In this document: piece after piece, positions 9,141-17,482 of the stretch
How positions within the stretch are numbered: the first letter of the stretch is position 1
Layout: every line of letters starts with the position of its first letter
Source of the DNA: Candidatus Helarchaeota archaeon
GTDB taxonomy: Archaea; Asgardarchaeota; Lokiarchaeia; Helarchaeales; HEL-GB-A
Assembly: GCA_016840125.1 (NCBI GenBank)
Contig: JAEOSY010000262.1
Coordinates: 1-33,116 of the forward strand
Length of the DNA: 33,116 bases
Direction of reading: 5' to 3'
Made by a program: the position numbers and the translations under genes
Notes under the pieces: generated by a model
Seen by the model: the letters and a program-made list of their open reading frames with translations, nothing else
Database searches by the model: none
What the model was told of the DNA's origin: nothing

Positions 9141-10118
9141 GTGGAACAAATCGTTGTAATCGACGAAGTTATTAATTTATTGAAAGAAATGGGGTATAAC
9201 GTACTATCTATGGGATTATTTGACCCCCAATACTGGGTAAAAAGTTCTTTTGATATTGCCGCGAGGAAAGAAACGCTCTTAATGATTAAAATCGTATTGA
9301 ATATTGATAAGATTTCTGCTGAATTGATTGAGGATTTAAAATTAATTGCTTATTTCTTCAATGGAACTCCAATTGTAATTGGACGGGAGACTCGAAAAGA
9401 GCAATTACAGAATGATGTTGTTTATGAGCGGAGAGGCATCCCAGCGATGAACATGGAAACGTTCAAACGGTTGGTCAAAAATAATGAAATGCATGTTATT
9501 AGTCGTAAAGGTGGATTTTACGTTAAAATTGATAAGGAAAAGCTCCAGAAGCTTCGGTCAAAGAAAGGGTTCTCTCTACAAGATGTAGCAACAGAACTAG
9601 GCGTTTCAAGGAAAGCTGTATATCTATTTGAGAGAAGCGATCAGATTAAGAGGGAAAATGCTCTTGAATTGGAACGGTTATTTAACCAAAAAATCAAGTT
9701 GCCTCTTGATATATTAAATTGGGAAATAGAAAAAAAAGAAGTTTCTCCAACTATTGAAGAAACAGAATTTCAAGCTGAGATTAAAGAAATACTGGAAGAC
9801 CTTGGATATAATACATATTGGGCTAAAAAGGCTCCCTTTGATGCAATTGCTTCAGAGACAGATCCACCCAAAGAAAATACTCTAGAGAAAACCCTCATTA
9901 CGAGCTTGAGTCTATCTCATAAAATGCGTATATATAATCGGCTTCAATTAATTAGCGAAATCTCAAAAGTTGCCCGAAAACTCTCCATGTTCATTATTGA
10001 CGAAGGGAAACTCCCGCCAATCGATAATGTTCTTATATTACAAAAGACGATATTAGAAAAAATGAAAGACATAAAGCAGTTATATAAAAGACTCAAAGAG
10101 ATAACTACAAACTTCTAA
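9141..10118 (+). CDS. Archaeal Cro/C1-type HTH regulator
   Basis: A 325-residue protein matching the archaea-wide family of putative HTH-type regulators with a central Cro/C1 domain (HAMAP MF_00584 by recollection). Residues 1-130 form a non-HTH alpha/beta domain that resembles a nuclease or Holliday-resolvase-like fold. The HTH spans about 135-190 (LRSKKGFSLQDVATELGVSRKAVYLFE). A second alpha/beta portion (about 200-325) partly repeats the N-terminal pattern; compare LLKEMGYN..FDIAA with ILEDLGYN..FDAIA. The start is GTG one base after the dnaJ TAA, so translation is coupled. Its target is unknown. Control of this chaperone cluster is an inference from position only. Confidence 0.85.
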   Translation: MEQIVVIDEVINLLKEMGYNVLSMGLFDPQYWVKSSFDIAARKETLLMIKIVLNIDKISAELIEDLKLIAYFFNGTPIVIGRETRKEQLQNDVVYERRGIPAMNMETFKRLVKNNEMHVISRKGGFYVKIDKEKLQKLRSKKGFSLQDVATELGVSRKAVYLFERSDQIKRENALELERLFNQKIKLPLDILNWEIEKKEVSPTIEETEFQAEIKEILEDLGYNTYWAKKAPFDAIASETDPPKENTLEKTLITSLSLSHKMRIYNRLQLISEISKVARKLSMFIIDEGKLPPIDNVLILQKTILEKMKDIKQLYKRLKEITTNF

Positions 10119-10122
10119 GTTA

Positions 10123-10800
10123 TTAATAATCTACCAATTTCTTCTGTTTTACATCATTTAAGATATTTTTTGCAGTTACCCATGATTTCCTAACGAAGTT
10201 GGGTAATTTTTTGTGTTTCTTTACCCAATCCCTAAGAAAAGTTATGGTTTTTTTATCACTGGTATATCCACTACCAAAATCAAAGCCCAATTGTGTTTGG
10301 AGGTTCTCAATTTCCTGATCCCGAATAACTTTGGCTATGATTGAGGCTGCACTTACAATAGGATAATTCTGATCTGCTTTGTGTTCTGCGATGATACAGG
10401 ATGGCTCGAGTGGTATATGCTTGGTTAGATAAGCAACATACGATTCAATATTAGTACTCGGGCAATCAATGTAATATTGATCAATTTGAATGTCCTTCGT
10501 AATTTTTTTAACTAATTCAATTGAGATATCCGCCTCTAACCAATTTAGATTACTATTTCCTGAGATTAAGCTGTTGTCTATTTCTTTAGGTTCAATAATT
10601 TTATAATCATAAGCTTGTAAAAATCCTTGTAACTGCATAAATAGAGCTTTTCGTTGTTTTGGAGTGAGTTGCTTACTATCCTTTACCCCAATTTCTCTTA
10701 ATGTATGTTCTTTGCTCGATTCAATAACCGTAATTGCCATAACCATGGGTCCAATAACAGGCCCCCTACCCGCTTCTTCAATCCCTGCGACAAAAGGCAT
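10123..10800 (-). CDS. rnhB: Ribonuclease HII, catalytic Asp replaced by Glu
   Basis: RNase HII cleaves the RNA strand of RNA-DNA hybrids and excises single ribonucleotides from DNA. The family block AEHKADQNYPIVSAASIIAKVIRD is intact, and the YIDCPS Asp is present. The N-terminal motif, normally GIDEAGRGP, reads GIEEAGRGP: the first metal-binding Asp is Glu (GAA GAA in the DNA). The C-terminal GSGYTSDKKT and W194-containing KKLPNFVRKSW match archaeal enzymes. I prefer the ATG at 10800, with GGTG 5 bases upstream, giving 225 residues and a short N-terminus as in relatives. The ATG at 10836 would add 12 residues and overlap the fibrillarin gene by 13 bases. It is the last gene of the Nop5-fibrillarin operon. 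Confidence 0.9.
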   Translation of the reverse strand: MPFVAGIEEAGRGPVIGPMVMAITVIESSKEHTLREIGVKDSKQLTPKQRKALFMQLQGFLQAYDYKIIEPKEIDNSLISGNSNLNWLEADISIELVKKITKDIQIDQYYIDCPSTNIESYVAYLTKHIPLEPSCIIAEHKADQNYPIVSAASIIAKVIRDQEIENLQTQLGFDFGSGYTSDKKTITFLRDWVKKHKKLPNFVRKSWVTAKNILNDVKQKKLVDY

Positions 10801-10823
10801 TGATACACCATAATTTCTTAGGT

Positions 10824-11522
10824 TCACTTTTGCCATTGTGCGACAATTAATGCATGATCTTCTGAGTATGGACTCAAGCGAGCAATCTCTACAATTCTAA
10901 AAGCAGCATTTTTCAGTATTTTTACCTGTTCCTTATAAATACGTTCGGGAGCTTTTGTTACATCTACACTGCGGCTCTTTACAAATAATAAAATCCAGCC
11001 GCTTGGTTTCAAAAATGCTTCAGCATTTTTAATTACAATTTGAGATTGTTCAGGTTGTGCTACATCGGAATAAATAATATCAACTTGTTCTGGGATTTGC
11101 ATACTATACTGATCTGGGTATCTGACATCTCCTAGAATTGGAATTAAGTTGATACGTGCCTCGCAGACTCCCACTAGTTCTCTAATCACTCGAGAAGAAA
11201 ATTCAACGCAGTAAATTTTTCCTTGATCCCGTACTATATCTGAAAGATGACTACAGGTCGTTCCTGATGCGGCTCCTAGGTAGAGAATATGTGATTTTTC
11301 ATTGATTGGGATTGTTTTTAGTTCTTTAATCAAAGCCGCCGCAATTTTACTTCGGTATGGGGTCCAAACGCGGTATTCCTTTCCATCAATTTCAACCAAT
11401 TTTTCATCATATGCTTTATGACCTGGTGCATAGTTAAGGGTGAGGAGCATTTTGGATTCATTTTCTTTCTGATACCAAAAAGTATTGTGAAGTTTGTCAT
11501 GCGCGCTAAGTTTTTTTGACAT
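10824..11522 (-). CDS. flpA: Fibrillarin-like rRNA/tRNA 2'-O-methyltransferase
   Basis: Fibrillarin is the S-adenosylmethionine-dependent catalytic subunit of box C/D ribonucleoproteins, which methylate ribose 2'-OH in rRNA and tRNA under guide-RNA direction. The 232-residue protein has the family length and the marks: an N-terminal beta domain with WTPYRSKIAAAL, the SAM motif YLGAASGTT (81-89), an acidic ribose contact at E107 (CVEFS), GDVRYP (131-136), YSDVAQPEQ (151-159) and K182 in the FVKSRS strand. I use the ATG at 11522; the TTG at 11528 would add two residues and nearly abut the Nop5 stop. Nop5, its binding partner, lies 6 bases upstream, the standard archaeal pairing. Confidence 0.96.
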   Translation of the reverse strand: MSKKLSAHDKLHNTFWYQKENESKMLLTLNYAPGHKAYDEKLVEIDGKEYRVWTPYRSKIAAALIKELKTIPINEKSHILYLGAASGTTCSHLSDIVRDQGKIYCVEFSSRVIRELVGVCEARINLIPILGDVRYPDQYSMQIPEQVDIIYSDVAQPEQSQIVIKNAEAFLKPSGWILLFVKSRSVDVTKAPERIYKEQVKILKNAAFRIVEIARLSPYSEDHALIVAQWQK

Positions 11523-11528
11523 TTTCAA

Positions 11529-12812
11529 TTATCCCTGATTCTGTTTTGGCTTTTTCTTTTTGTGTCTTTTTCTTTTGTGTCTGTATTTATCCTTCTTTTT
11601 ATCAGAAAATCGCCTTCTTTCGCGTTTCACTGGCTTTTCTTTCTTGGATTTCTTTGGTGAGGTCGGATATTTCTTCCGAATTTCGCTAAGACGGCGGTTT
11701 AGAACTTCTAATATATTATCGCCAATATATTCTCCTGAGAAGTAGTCCACCCGTGCTGCAATTGCTAATTTCCCTGCTAGAACACGTGCAATTTTACCTT
11801 TTTGCCAGTATGGGGCGCCATGAATATCCTCCCATTGAAATATAATCCCATGTTTAGGGGGTTTCGCACCAGTTCGAAGTGCTCGAAAAAGGGCTTTTTC
11901 CGCGCCTAGAACCTGAATAGTGGATGCTGGGATGGTAGCTAACCGTTTCAAACTACCCGCCAAGCTAATTAAACGTGCCCCTAATAAGGCTCCCACTATC
12001 GCACGAAGATTAGGTGCGACCTCCTGCATCGCCTCCTCTATATAAGTTGCCATTCGGTCCCTTATTGTATAAAATTGCTCAGTGACCAAGGCGAATTCTC
12101 GAAGCGGTTCCAATTCAAAATCCGTTATTGATGCACCCATGGAATTTTTAGCGAGATTTCTGATTTTCTGTAGTTTTTCTGAAGAGAATCCGACTACTTT
12201 TTCAAAATGATCCGTTTGAATTTCCTTCCGTGGTCCAACCTGTCCTACAATTTTCACGTAAGACGTGTGGCTAGGGAGTTTTTTATCAAGTTCCGGGAAG
12301 TGGAGACCATACCATTCCCGTATTCGGCTAACAAACACATTTAATGATTTATCACAATCATCAACTGCTTCAATGGCCTGCGCTATAAACCGATCTTTCT
12401 CTTCGGAAATCTCTTTAATCTTCTTCCGCGTTATAAGAATATTAATACGCTGAATATATTGAAAAATTTCCTCATCTGATTTCCAAATTTCAAATTCTTT
12501 CATAAACGATATTAGTTTCGAACGTAAAACGCGACCTGCTGCTGTAGGAAATTCCACCATGGCATTTTTTTCTTTCAAATTCCGTACTAATCTTGCATCT
12601 TCAAGGATTAATTCATTATAATTCTTTTCTTCAAGCTCAGTAATGAGTTCCTCGAGTTCCGGAATCATCTTCCCATTTTGTAATTCAACAATTTTTTCAG
12701 ATGTCTCAGTTATATCAGTCCCGTAGAACTTTTTTGTAATAATTTTATTCTCCTGATCTATCCCAAAGATTCCAAATGGCGTTTCCACGATATATGCTCG
12801 AATCTCTATCAC
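11529..12812 (-). CDS. nop5: Nop5 (Nop56/58-like), box C/D RNP scaffold
   Basis: This 427-residue scaffold bridges L7Ae-bound guide RNA to fibrillarin. Domains in order are an N-terminal fibrillarin-binding region (about 1-120), a coiled coil for self-association (about 125-250), and the NOP domain with GARLISLAGSLKRLATIPAS, VLGAEKALFRAL and the KHGIIFQ signature (about 255-345). From about residue 385 the tail is almost entirely Lys/Arg (KKSKKEKPVKRERRR onward), recalling the KKE/D tails of eukaryotic Nop56 and Nop58. The start is GTG, preceded directly by an in-frame TAG, so no earlier start is possible. It is first of the operon nop5-flpA-rnhB, with a TATA-like box at 12853-12862. Confidence 0.96.
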   Translation of the reverse strand: MIEIRAYIVETPFGIFGIDQENKIITKKFYGTDITETSEKIVELQNGKMIPELEELITELEEKNYNELILEDARLVRNLKEKNAMVEFPTAAGRVLRSKLISFMKEFEIWKSDEEIFQYIQRINILITRKKIKEISEEKDRFIAQAIEAVDDCDKSLNVFVSRIREWYGLHFPELDKKLPSHTSYVKIVGQVGPRKEIQTDHFEKVVGFSSEKLQKIRNLAKNSMGASITDFELEPLREFALVTEQFYTIRDRMATYIEEAMQEVAPNLRAIVGALLGARLISLAGSLKRLATIPASTIQVLGAEKALFRALRTGAKPPKHGIIFQWEDIHGAPYWQKGKIARVLAGKLAIAARVDYFSGEYIGDNILEVLNRRLSEIRKKYPTSPKKSKKEKPVKRERRRFSDKKKDKYRHKRKRHKKKKPKQNQG

Positions 12813-12852
12813 CTAAGCTGAAGAATCTGTTAAAATTATTTTCCCTAAAAGG

Positions 12853-12862
12853 CTTTTAAATA
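12853..12862 (-). promoter_or_regulatory. TATA-like box of the nop5 operon
   Basis: On the minus strand this reads ATTTAAAAGC. It would start transcription near 12830, giving a leader of about 18 bases to the GTG at 12812. It stands back to back with the metallophosphatase promoter. Confidence 0.5.
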
Positions 12863-12914
12863 GATTTATGCGACCACATTAAAAAAAAGTTCGGAACAAA
12901 ATTAGATTGAATCA

Positions 12915-12926
12915 TTTTTATAAATG
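12915..12926 (+). promoter_or_regulatory. TATA-like box of the metallophosphatase gene
   Basis: TTTTTATAAATG is centred about 27 bases before the ATG at 12948, which suggests a leaderless or nearly leaderless transcript. There is little ribosome-binding sequence (only AAGG 6 bases upstream). Confidence 0.5.
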
Positions 12927-12947
12927 TGAGAAATAGTTAAGGTATTG

Positions 12948-14219
12948 ATGGCAAATACTCCGCAGCAAAGAAAAAGAAGGCGCGCAAGCAGAATCATTCT
13001 CAAAGTCATTTTTTGCATAGGTATCATGCTGGTTACTCCCAGCTTAATCGCGATACGGCTTGGTGTCTTTTTGACTCGTGATCCTCCAACTGATCTTGTG
13101 CTCGTGAATTTTACCAGCTGTGATCCCAAAACCGAGGTGATGTTGTCTTGGAACACAGCCACAGATGCGCTTACTGAGCTGTGGATCGGGGATTCCATAA
13201 CTAACCTCACTAAATATCCCACAAATAATTCTGATGCCACAGGTATCGGTACAATTCATCGGGTTCATGTTCGAAACCTCACAGCAGGTCAAAAATACTA
13301 TTATAAAACGTCTCCAAGTGGCACTATTGGGTCCTTCACGACCGCCCCCGCGATTGCAGGGTCAAGCTTTCATGCGCTTCTGGTGTCTGACACGCAATAT
13401 TTTTACTTCAATGGGTATTATGAAAGGATCGCTCAAATGGTGGGTGAAGATAAAAACCAAGCCTTTTTTATGATTGCCGGTGATCTCGTGGATCAAGGCA
13501 CTTTACTGGAGGGTTGGAGTCACTTTCTTGAGAAGTCGAGACCATGGATTAGTACGACACCACTTGTTCCCGTGGCTGGAAATCATGAGGAGATTCAAGA
13601 ATCCGATTCATATTATTGGGATTATATGGGACCAGAAACAGTGGATAGTTTCGGTAATCGGACTTACTATGCATTCAACTGGAGCAATGCGCTCTTCGTC
13701 TGTATGGAAATTGCGAATGGGGAGCATGAAGATATGTCAAGCCCCCTCCAAGCAGACCAGCTTTCTTGGCTGCAAACCACCCTAGCTAATGGAATGGGGC
13801 AAGAATTTCGTGTAGTCATGTTCCACCGGCCAGTATTTTCCCCTATGAGTCATGGAATATTCTATCAGAGCACCCTCACTACTTTAGTTCCAACCTTGGA
13901 AGCATACAATGTGAGTTTAGTGATTTATGGTCATGATCATGTATATGGGCGGTACCGGTACAACAATATAACGTATTTATGCCACGGTTGTGGAGGTGGA
14001 CTCAATAATCAGTTGATTTACATTCCCTCACAAGAGGAAATTGACCAAATTGTTCCAGGTCTCGAGATTAATCGACTCTCATTGGCGCCCGCTGTAACAA
14101 AGCTAGCTTTCTCTAATACTACCTTAACCATAACATCTACCTCTATTGATAATATCCAATTTGATAGCACCACACTTGAAGTTTCCACTCCTGGGCACTT
14201 AACGAGGGAGGTGTCTTGA
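12948..14219 (+). CDS. Membrane-anchored or secreted calcineurin-like metallophosphatase
   Basis: A 423-residue protein with a purple-acid-phosphatase-like layout. A very basic start (RKRRRASR) and a hydrophobic helix at about 15-37 form a signal anchor, so the rest lies outside the cell. A fibronectin-III/PAP-N-like beta domain (about 48-130) ends in YYYKTSP. The phosphoesterase domain has SDTQ, GDLVDQG, GNHE, FHRP and GHDHVYGR, covering the usual metal ligands. The first motif is D-x-Q rather than D-x-H, a variant I recall from related phosphoesterases. Several N-x-S/T sites fit glycosylation. The ATG at 12948 is preferred to the TTG at 12945. Substrate is unknown; phosphate scavenging is plausible. 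The next gene's ribosome site lies in its last codons. Confidence 0.88.
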   Translation: MANTPQQRKRRRASRIILKVIFCIGIMLVTPSLIAIRLGVFLTRDPPTDLVLVNFTSCDPKTEVMLSWNTATDALTELWIGDSITNLTKYPTNNSDATGIGTIHRVHVRNLTAGQKYYYKTSPSGTIGSFTTAPAIAGSSFHALLVSDTQYFYFNGYYERIAQMVGEDKNQAFFMIAGDLVDQGTLLEGWSHFLEKSRPWISTTPLVPVAGNHEEIQESDSYYWDYMGPETVDSFGNRTYYAFNWSNALFVCMEIANGEHEDMSSPLQADQLSWLQTTLANGMGQEFRVVMFHRPVFSPMSHGIFYQSTLTTLVPTLEAYNVSLVIYGHDHVYGRYRYNNITYLCHGCGGGLNNQLIYIPSQEEIDQIVPGLEINRLSLAPAVTKLAFSNTTLTITSTSIDNIQFDSTTLEVSTPGHLTREVS

Positions 14220-14228
14220 ATAGCATTC

Positions 14229-14915
14229 ATGTTCGCACCAAACGAAGCTGTTTGGCTCTTGGCTCTAATTTTTCAACCAATCGTACTCATCTATTATATT
14301 TGTAATGATGAGGCAAGAAAGCCTTACATTGGAAACGAGGAGATCCCAAGGGAATACATTACCAAGGTACTTCGCCCAATAGGAAATATTTTCTCGCTTT
14401 CTATATCTGCCTTCACGATCCTTGTACTTTTCAAGATCTTATTAATGAACGTCTACGGCTTCGAAACACTTGTGTATTGGTTGAGTGCTCTTTTGTTAAT
14501 GATACTAATGACAGTTGCTTATATGGCTTCGTTCTTAGCCTATTTAAATCTTAAAAAATTAATTTATTTTGGAGCTTTCTTGATCGGTGCTATAATCACA
14601 TATGCCGTTTTACTTCCCTTAGGCCCCTCTCTTGAGAGTCTATATAGTGGGGAGTTTTCCGAATTTATCATCCCCTTCTTCGTTCCGGGTCTAATTGGTT
14701 TCACCGCTTTTCTTATTTGCGCAATCCCTGTGTATGTTTTAAAGAAGATGGGGAAAGCCAAGTCCTTTGTTGAAAAAATGTCACAGCCTCTTTGGGATAA
14801 AAGAGGTTCCGTAACAAAGATATTTGGGTTCTATTTCCACCTGATCATCTGGGGTTTTCTCGTTTTAGAGACCTCCCTGAATCAAGCGGGATATACCCTC
14901 TTTTCTTGGACCTAA
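14229..14915 (+). CDS. Six-helix membrane protein, unknown
   Basis: The 228-residue product is hydrophobic with about six predicted membrane helices, near residues 7-25, 52-72, 80-105, 112-133, 145-170 and 195-215. A polar loop (NDEARKPYIGNEEIPRE) lies between helices 1 and 2, and a basic loop (KKMGKAKSF) between 5 and 6. I recognise no transporter signature. A GGGAGGTG-like sequence inside the end of the metallophosphatase gene lies about 15 bases before the ATG, and the gap is only 9 bases, so the two are probably co-transcribed. It converges with the next gene, with 4 bases between their stops. Confidence 0.7.
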   Translation: MFAPNEAVWLLALIFQPIVLIYYICNDEARKPYIGNEEIPREYITKVLRPIGNIFSLSISAFTILVLFKILLMNVYGFETLVYWLSALLLMILMTVAYMASFLAYLNLKKLIYFGAFLIGAIITYAVLLPLGPSLESLYSGEFSEFIIPFFVPGLIGFTAFLICAIPVYVLKKMGKAKSFVEKMSQPLWDKRGSVTKIFGFYFHLIIWGFLVLETSLNQAGYTLFSWT

Positions 14916-14919
14916 GAAT

Positions 14920-15606
14920 CTAGCTAGTATTTCCTAAAGATTCTTTTTCCTCTATAAAAATGGTGAAAGTCAGTTCCCCCCGTTTGATTGTCTTAAACTT
15001 TAGCCACATTTTTTCTGAATATTTCATTTCCCATGTAAAAATCAAGATCAAGAGCATGATTAGAAATATTGCGAGAGCAAAATCAATGGCAAACCAACAA
15101 TGGCTCAATAAAAGACCCCAACTTTCCCTCACAGCCTCATAATCTATTAGCTGGTGTATTACGAAAATCATAATTACAGGAAAAAACCCTATGGCAAGGG
15201 GACCCGCTATATAAGCCCATAAATTAAGATAATCTGAGGAAAATTCCTTCTCTCCTTCACGGAACTTATTCAAGACTCGTCTTTTAAACAGAAGCAAAAT
15301 GAGTGAAAAAACAATAATACTTGTACCTAAAGACAAGAAGAAATACAGGAAAATATGGGATTGCCCTGTATAGGACGACCAATAACAGAATTGAAACATT
15401 AGTTGAGCATCCCCCAAAATTAAAACACATATTATAGGGATTGAACATTTAGTAATAAATTTTCTAAAAACCCAAACTTTCTCATATTCTTTTTTAAGGT
15501 GAATATAGATTATCCATGCAAGAATAATAAGTGAGATAATAACAAACGGCAATGTTATATACCAGAGTAAATATGACAGAAAGCGACAAGTCCCTGCGTC
15601 TAACAA
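14920..15606 (-). CDS. Five-helix membrane protein, unknown
   Basis: This 228-residue membrane protein has about five hydrophobic segments: residues 9-35, 54-76, 85-108, 128-157 and 168-191. It ends in a soluble tail of about 35 residues (KTIKRGELTFTIFIEEKES). Positive residues gather in the loops after helices 1 and 3, which is normal for membrane insertion. The start is TTG at 15606, with GAGG about 10 bases upstream; I see no better start. It has the same length as the convergent membrane gene but no obvious sequence likeness to it. No function can be assigned. Confidence 0.6.
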   Translation of the reverse strand: MLDAGTCRFLSYLLWYITLPFVIISLIILAWIIYIHLKKEYEKVWVFRKFITKCSIPIICVLILGDAQLMFQFCYWSSYTGQSHIFLYFFLSLGTSIIVFSLILLLFKRRVLNKFREGEKEFSSDYLNLWAYIAGPLAIGFFPVIMIFVIHQLIDYEAVRESWGLLLSHCWFAIDFALAIFLIMLLILIFTWEMKYSEKMWLKFKTIKRGELTFTIFIEEKESLGNTS

Positions 15607-15663
15607 ATGATTCCAGCCTCTATTAATTAGATACTCATTGAGGTACCATACGATCTATGAATC

Positions 15664-15698
15664 CTTTAAATAATTTCTATCTTTATTATTTTAGGAGG
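15664..15698 (+). promoter_or_regulatory. Promoter and strong Shine-Dalgarno site of pyrD
   Basis: CTTTAAATAAT at 15664-15674 is a TATA-like box, and AGGAGG at 15693-15698 lies 8 bases before the ATG at 15707, one of the strongest ribosome binding sites in the window. The short leader leaves little room for a riboswitch. Confidence 0.55.
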
Positions 15699-15706
15699 AT
15701 GAAAAG

Positions 15707-16609
15707 ATGAATCTTACAACAAATCTCGCGGGGATAAAGCTACGCAACCCTACTATGTTGTCCTCCGGAGTTCTTGGAATTTCTAGTTCGTTATTAAAGC
15801 GAATTTATGATGCAGGAGCTGGATGTGTCGTCACCAAATCAATTGGTCCTGAACCACGTTCTGGATATTCCAATCCCTGTGTTGTTGAAGTCACAGGTGG
15901 ATACATCAATGCGATGGGGCTCCCCAATCCTGGTATAACTGCGTTTTTAGAGGATTTAAAGGAATTAAACGAGCTAGAGCTCCCTACAATCGTTAGTATT
16001 TTTGGAGGGGATGAAGCTCAATTTGCCAAGATCGCCCAAACTGTAGCAGAAAATGGTGCGATAGGGCTCGAGTTAAATATCTCGTGTCCTCATGCCGAAG
16101 TATCAACCATTGGTCAAGATCCTGAAATTACAAAACGAGTCGTTCAAGCCGTTAAATCTGCCGTAGCTATTCCTATTTTTGTGAAATTAACGCCGAATGT
16201 GACAAATCTCGTGGAGATCGCTCTTGCTGCAGAAAGTGCAGGGGCGGATGGGCTAACAGCTATTAACACAGTACGTGCTATGGCAATAGACATTTACTCC
16301 AAGACACCTATTCTTAGCAACAAATACGGGGGTTTATCAGGTCCTGCCATCAAACCTATTGCGATTCGATGTATTTATGAACTTTATGAAAATATTAAAA
16401 TTCCCCTTATAGGTGTAGGTGGAATTACAACTTGGCAGGATGCAGTTGAATTTCTCCTCGCTGGGGCCACCGCTCTTCAAATAGGTACTGGAATTAAATA
16501 TAACGGGCTTATTATTTTCAAGGAAGTTATTGAAGGAATTAAAAATTATCTAACTGATGAGAATTATAGTAACCTGAACGAAATAATAGGGGCGGCTCAC
16601 AAGGATTGA
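15707..16609 (+). CDS. pyrD: Dihydroorotate dehydrogenase, class 1B catalytic subunit
   Basis: PyrD oxidises dihydroorotate to orotate, the fourth step of UMP synthesis, using FMN in a TIM barrel. The 300-residue product has the class 1 length. Visible marks are the substrate-binding NAMGLPNPG (68-76), LELNISCPH (121-129) with the catalytic Cys at 127, FVKLTPNVT, AINT, the GGLSGPAIKP loop, and the FMN-phosphate motifs GVGGI and GATALQIGT. The Cys base and the PyrK gene 11 bases downstream make it class 1B, which passes electrons through PyrK to NAD+. No other pyrimidine genes are nearby. Confidence 0.96.
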   Translation: MNLTTNLAGIKLRNPTMLSSGVLGISSSLLKRIYDAGAGCVVTKSIGPEPRSGYSNPCVVEVTGGYINAMGLPNPGITAFLEDLKELNELELPTIVSIFGGDEAQFAKIAQTVAENGAIGLELNISCPHAEVSTIGQDPEITKRVVQAVKSAVAIPIFVKLTPNVTNLVEIALAAESAGADGLTAINTVRAMAIDIYSKTPILSNKYGGLSGPAIKPIAIRCIYELYENIKIPLIGVGGITTWQDAVEFLLAGATALQIGTGIKYNGLIIFKEVIEGIKNYLTDENYSNLNEIIGAAHKD

Positions 16610-16620
16610 GGTGATTTGAA

Positions 16621-17439
16621 TTGACAGCTGCTGAATATAATCGTCCACAAATGATTAGGGTATCAAAAGTGGAATCTGAAACGCCTCAAGTTAACACATT
16701 CTTTTTAGAATCATCTAAAATCAATATAAATGCAGAGCCGGGTCAATTTATTATGGCGTGGGTACCAGGGGTGGATGAAATTCCCCTAAGTGTATCTGAA
16801 GTTGAGCCAGCTTTCGCTATAACCGTTAAAAAAGTGGGTGACGCCACAAAAGCACTCTACTCTCTTAAAAAAGGAGATCGCGTTGGTATTCGTGGGCCCT
16901 ATGGACATCCCTTTTCCCTAAAAGGTAAATATATCCTTATTGTGGGTGGGGGAATTGGAATGGCACCCCTGTTATTTTTAACTCGTGAATTGCGTAATAA
17001 AAAGAAAAATATTACTATTATCAATGGTGCAAAAACAGAATCGGACATTGTATTCTTATCAAAACTTCAACAACTTTCTGCTGAAGGAATTGAATGTATC
17101 TTTACCACTGATGATGGGTCCTTTGGAGAGCAGGGATTTGCAACTACCGTAGCTGCACAGAAGCTCAAAGAGCGCTCATTTGATTATGTCTATACTTGTG
17201 GACCAGAGGCAATGATGTGGGAGTTGTTTAAAACTACAGAAAATCTTAAAATCCCGCTGGAAGCTAGTCTCGAACGATTTATGAAGTGCGGACTTGGGAT
17301 TTGTGGAAGTTGTTGTTTGGATCCTCTAGGTTATCGGGTTTGTGTTGAAGGGCCTGTCTTTTCTTCGGATTTACTACGAAAGATTTCAGACTTTGGAAAA
17401 TACGAACGCACTCCTGATGGGAAAAAAGTAAAAATCTAA
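16621..17439 (+). CDS. pyrK: Dihydroorotate dehydrogenase electron-transfer subunit
   Basis: PyrK carries FAD and a [2Fe-2S] cluster and moves electrons from PyrD to NAD+. The 272-residue protein begins with a ferredoxin-reductase-like FAD barrel (about 10-100, with GQFIMAWVPG and IPLSVSE). The NAD-binding domain (about 102-215) shows VGGGIGMAPL and YTCGPEAMM. The cluster ligands form C223-x4-C228-x2-C231-x9-C241, and C232 is an extra cysteine. It starts with TTG at 16621, downstream of GAGGTGA, 11 bases after pyrD, so the two form one operon. A possible confusion is with other FNR-family subunits, but the PyrD neighbour decides it. Confidence 0.95.
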   Translation: MTAAEYNRPQMIRVSKVESETPQVNTFFLESSKININAEPGQFIMAWVPGVDEIPLSVSEVEPAFAITVKKVGDATKALYSLKKGDRVGIRGPYGHPFSLKGKYILIVGGGIGMAPLLFLTRELRNKKKNITIINGAKTESDIVFLSKLQQLSAEGIECIFTTDDGSFGEQGFATTVAAQKLKERSFDYVYTCGPEAMMWELFKTTENLKIPLEASLERFMKCGLGICGSCCLDPLGYRVCVEGPVFSSDLLRKISDFGKYERTPDGKKVKI

Positions 17440-17482
17440 TTTTTCATTAATATTTTATACTTCTCAAAACGTGGTGTTTAAC

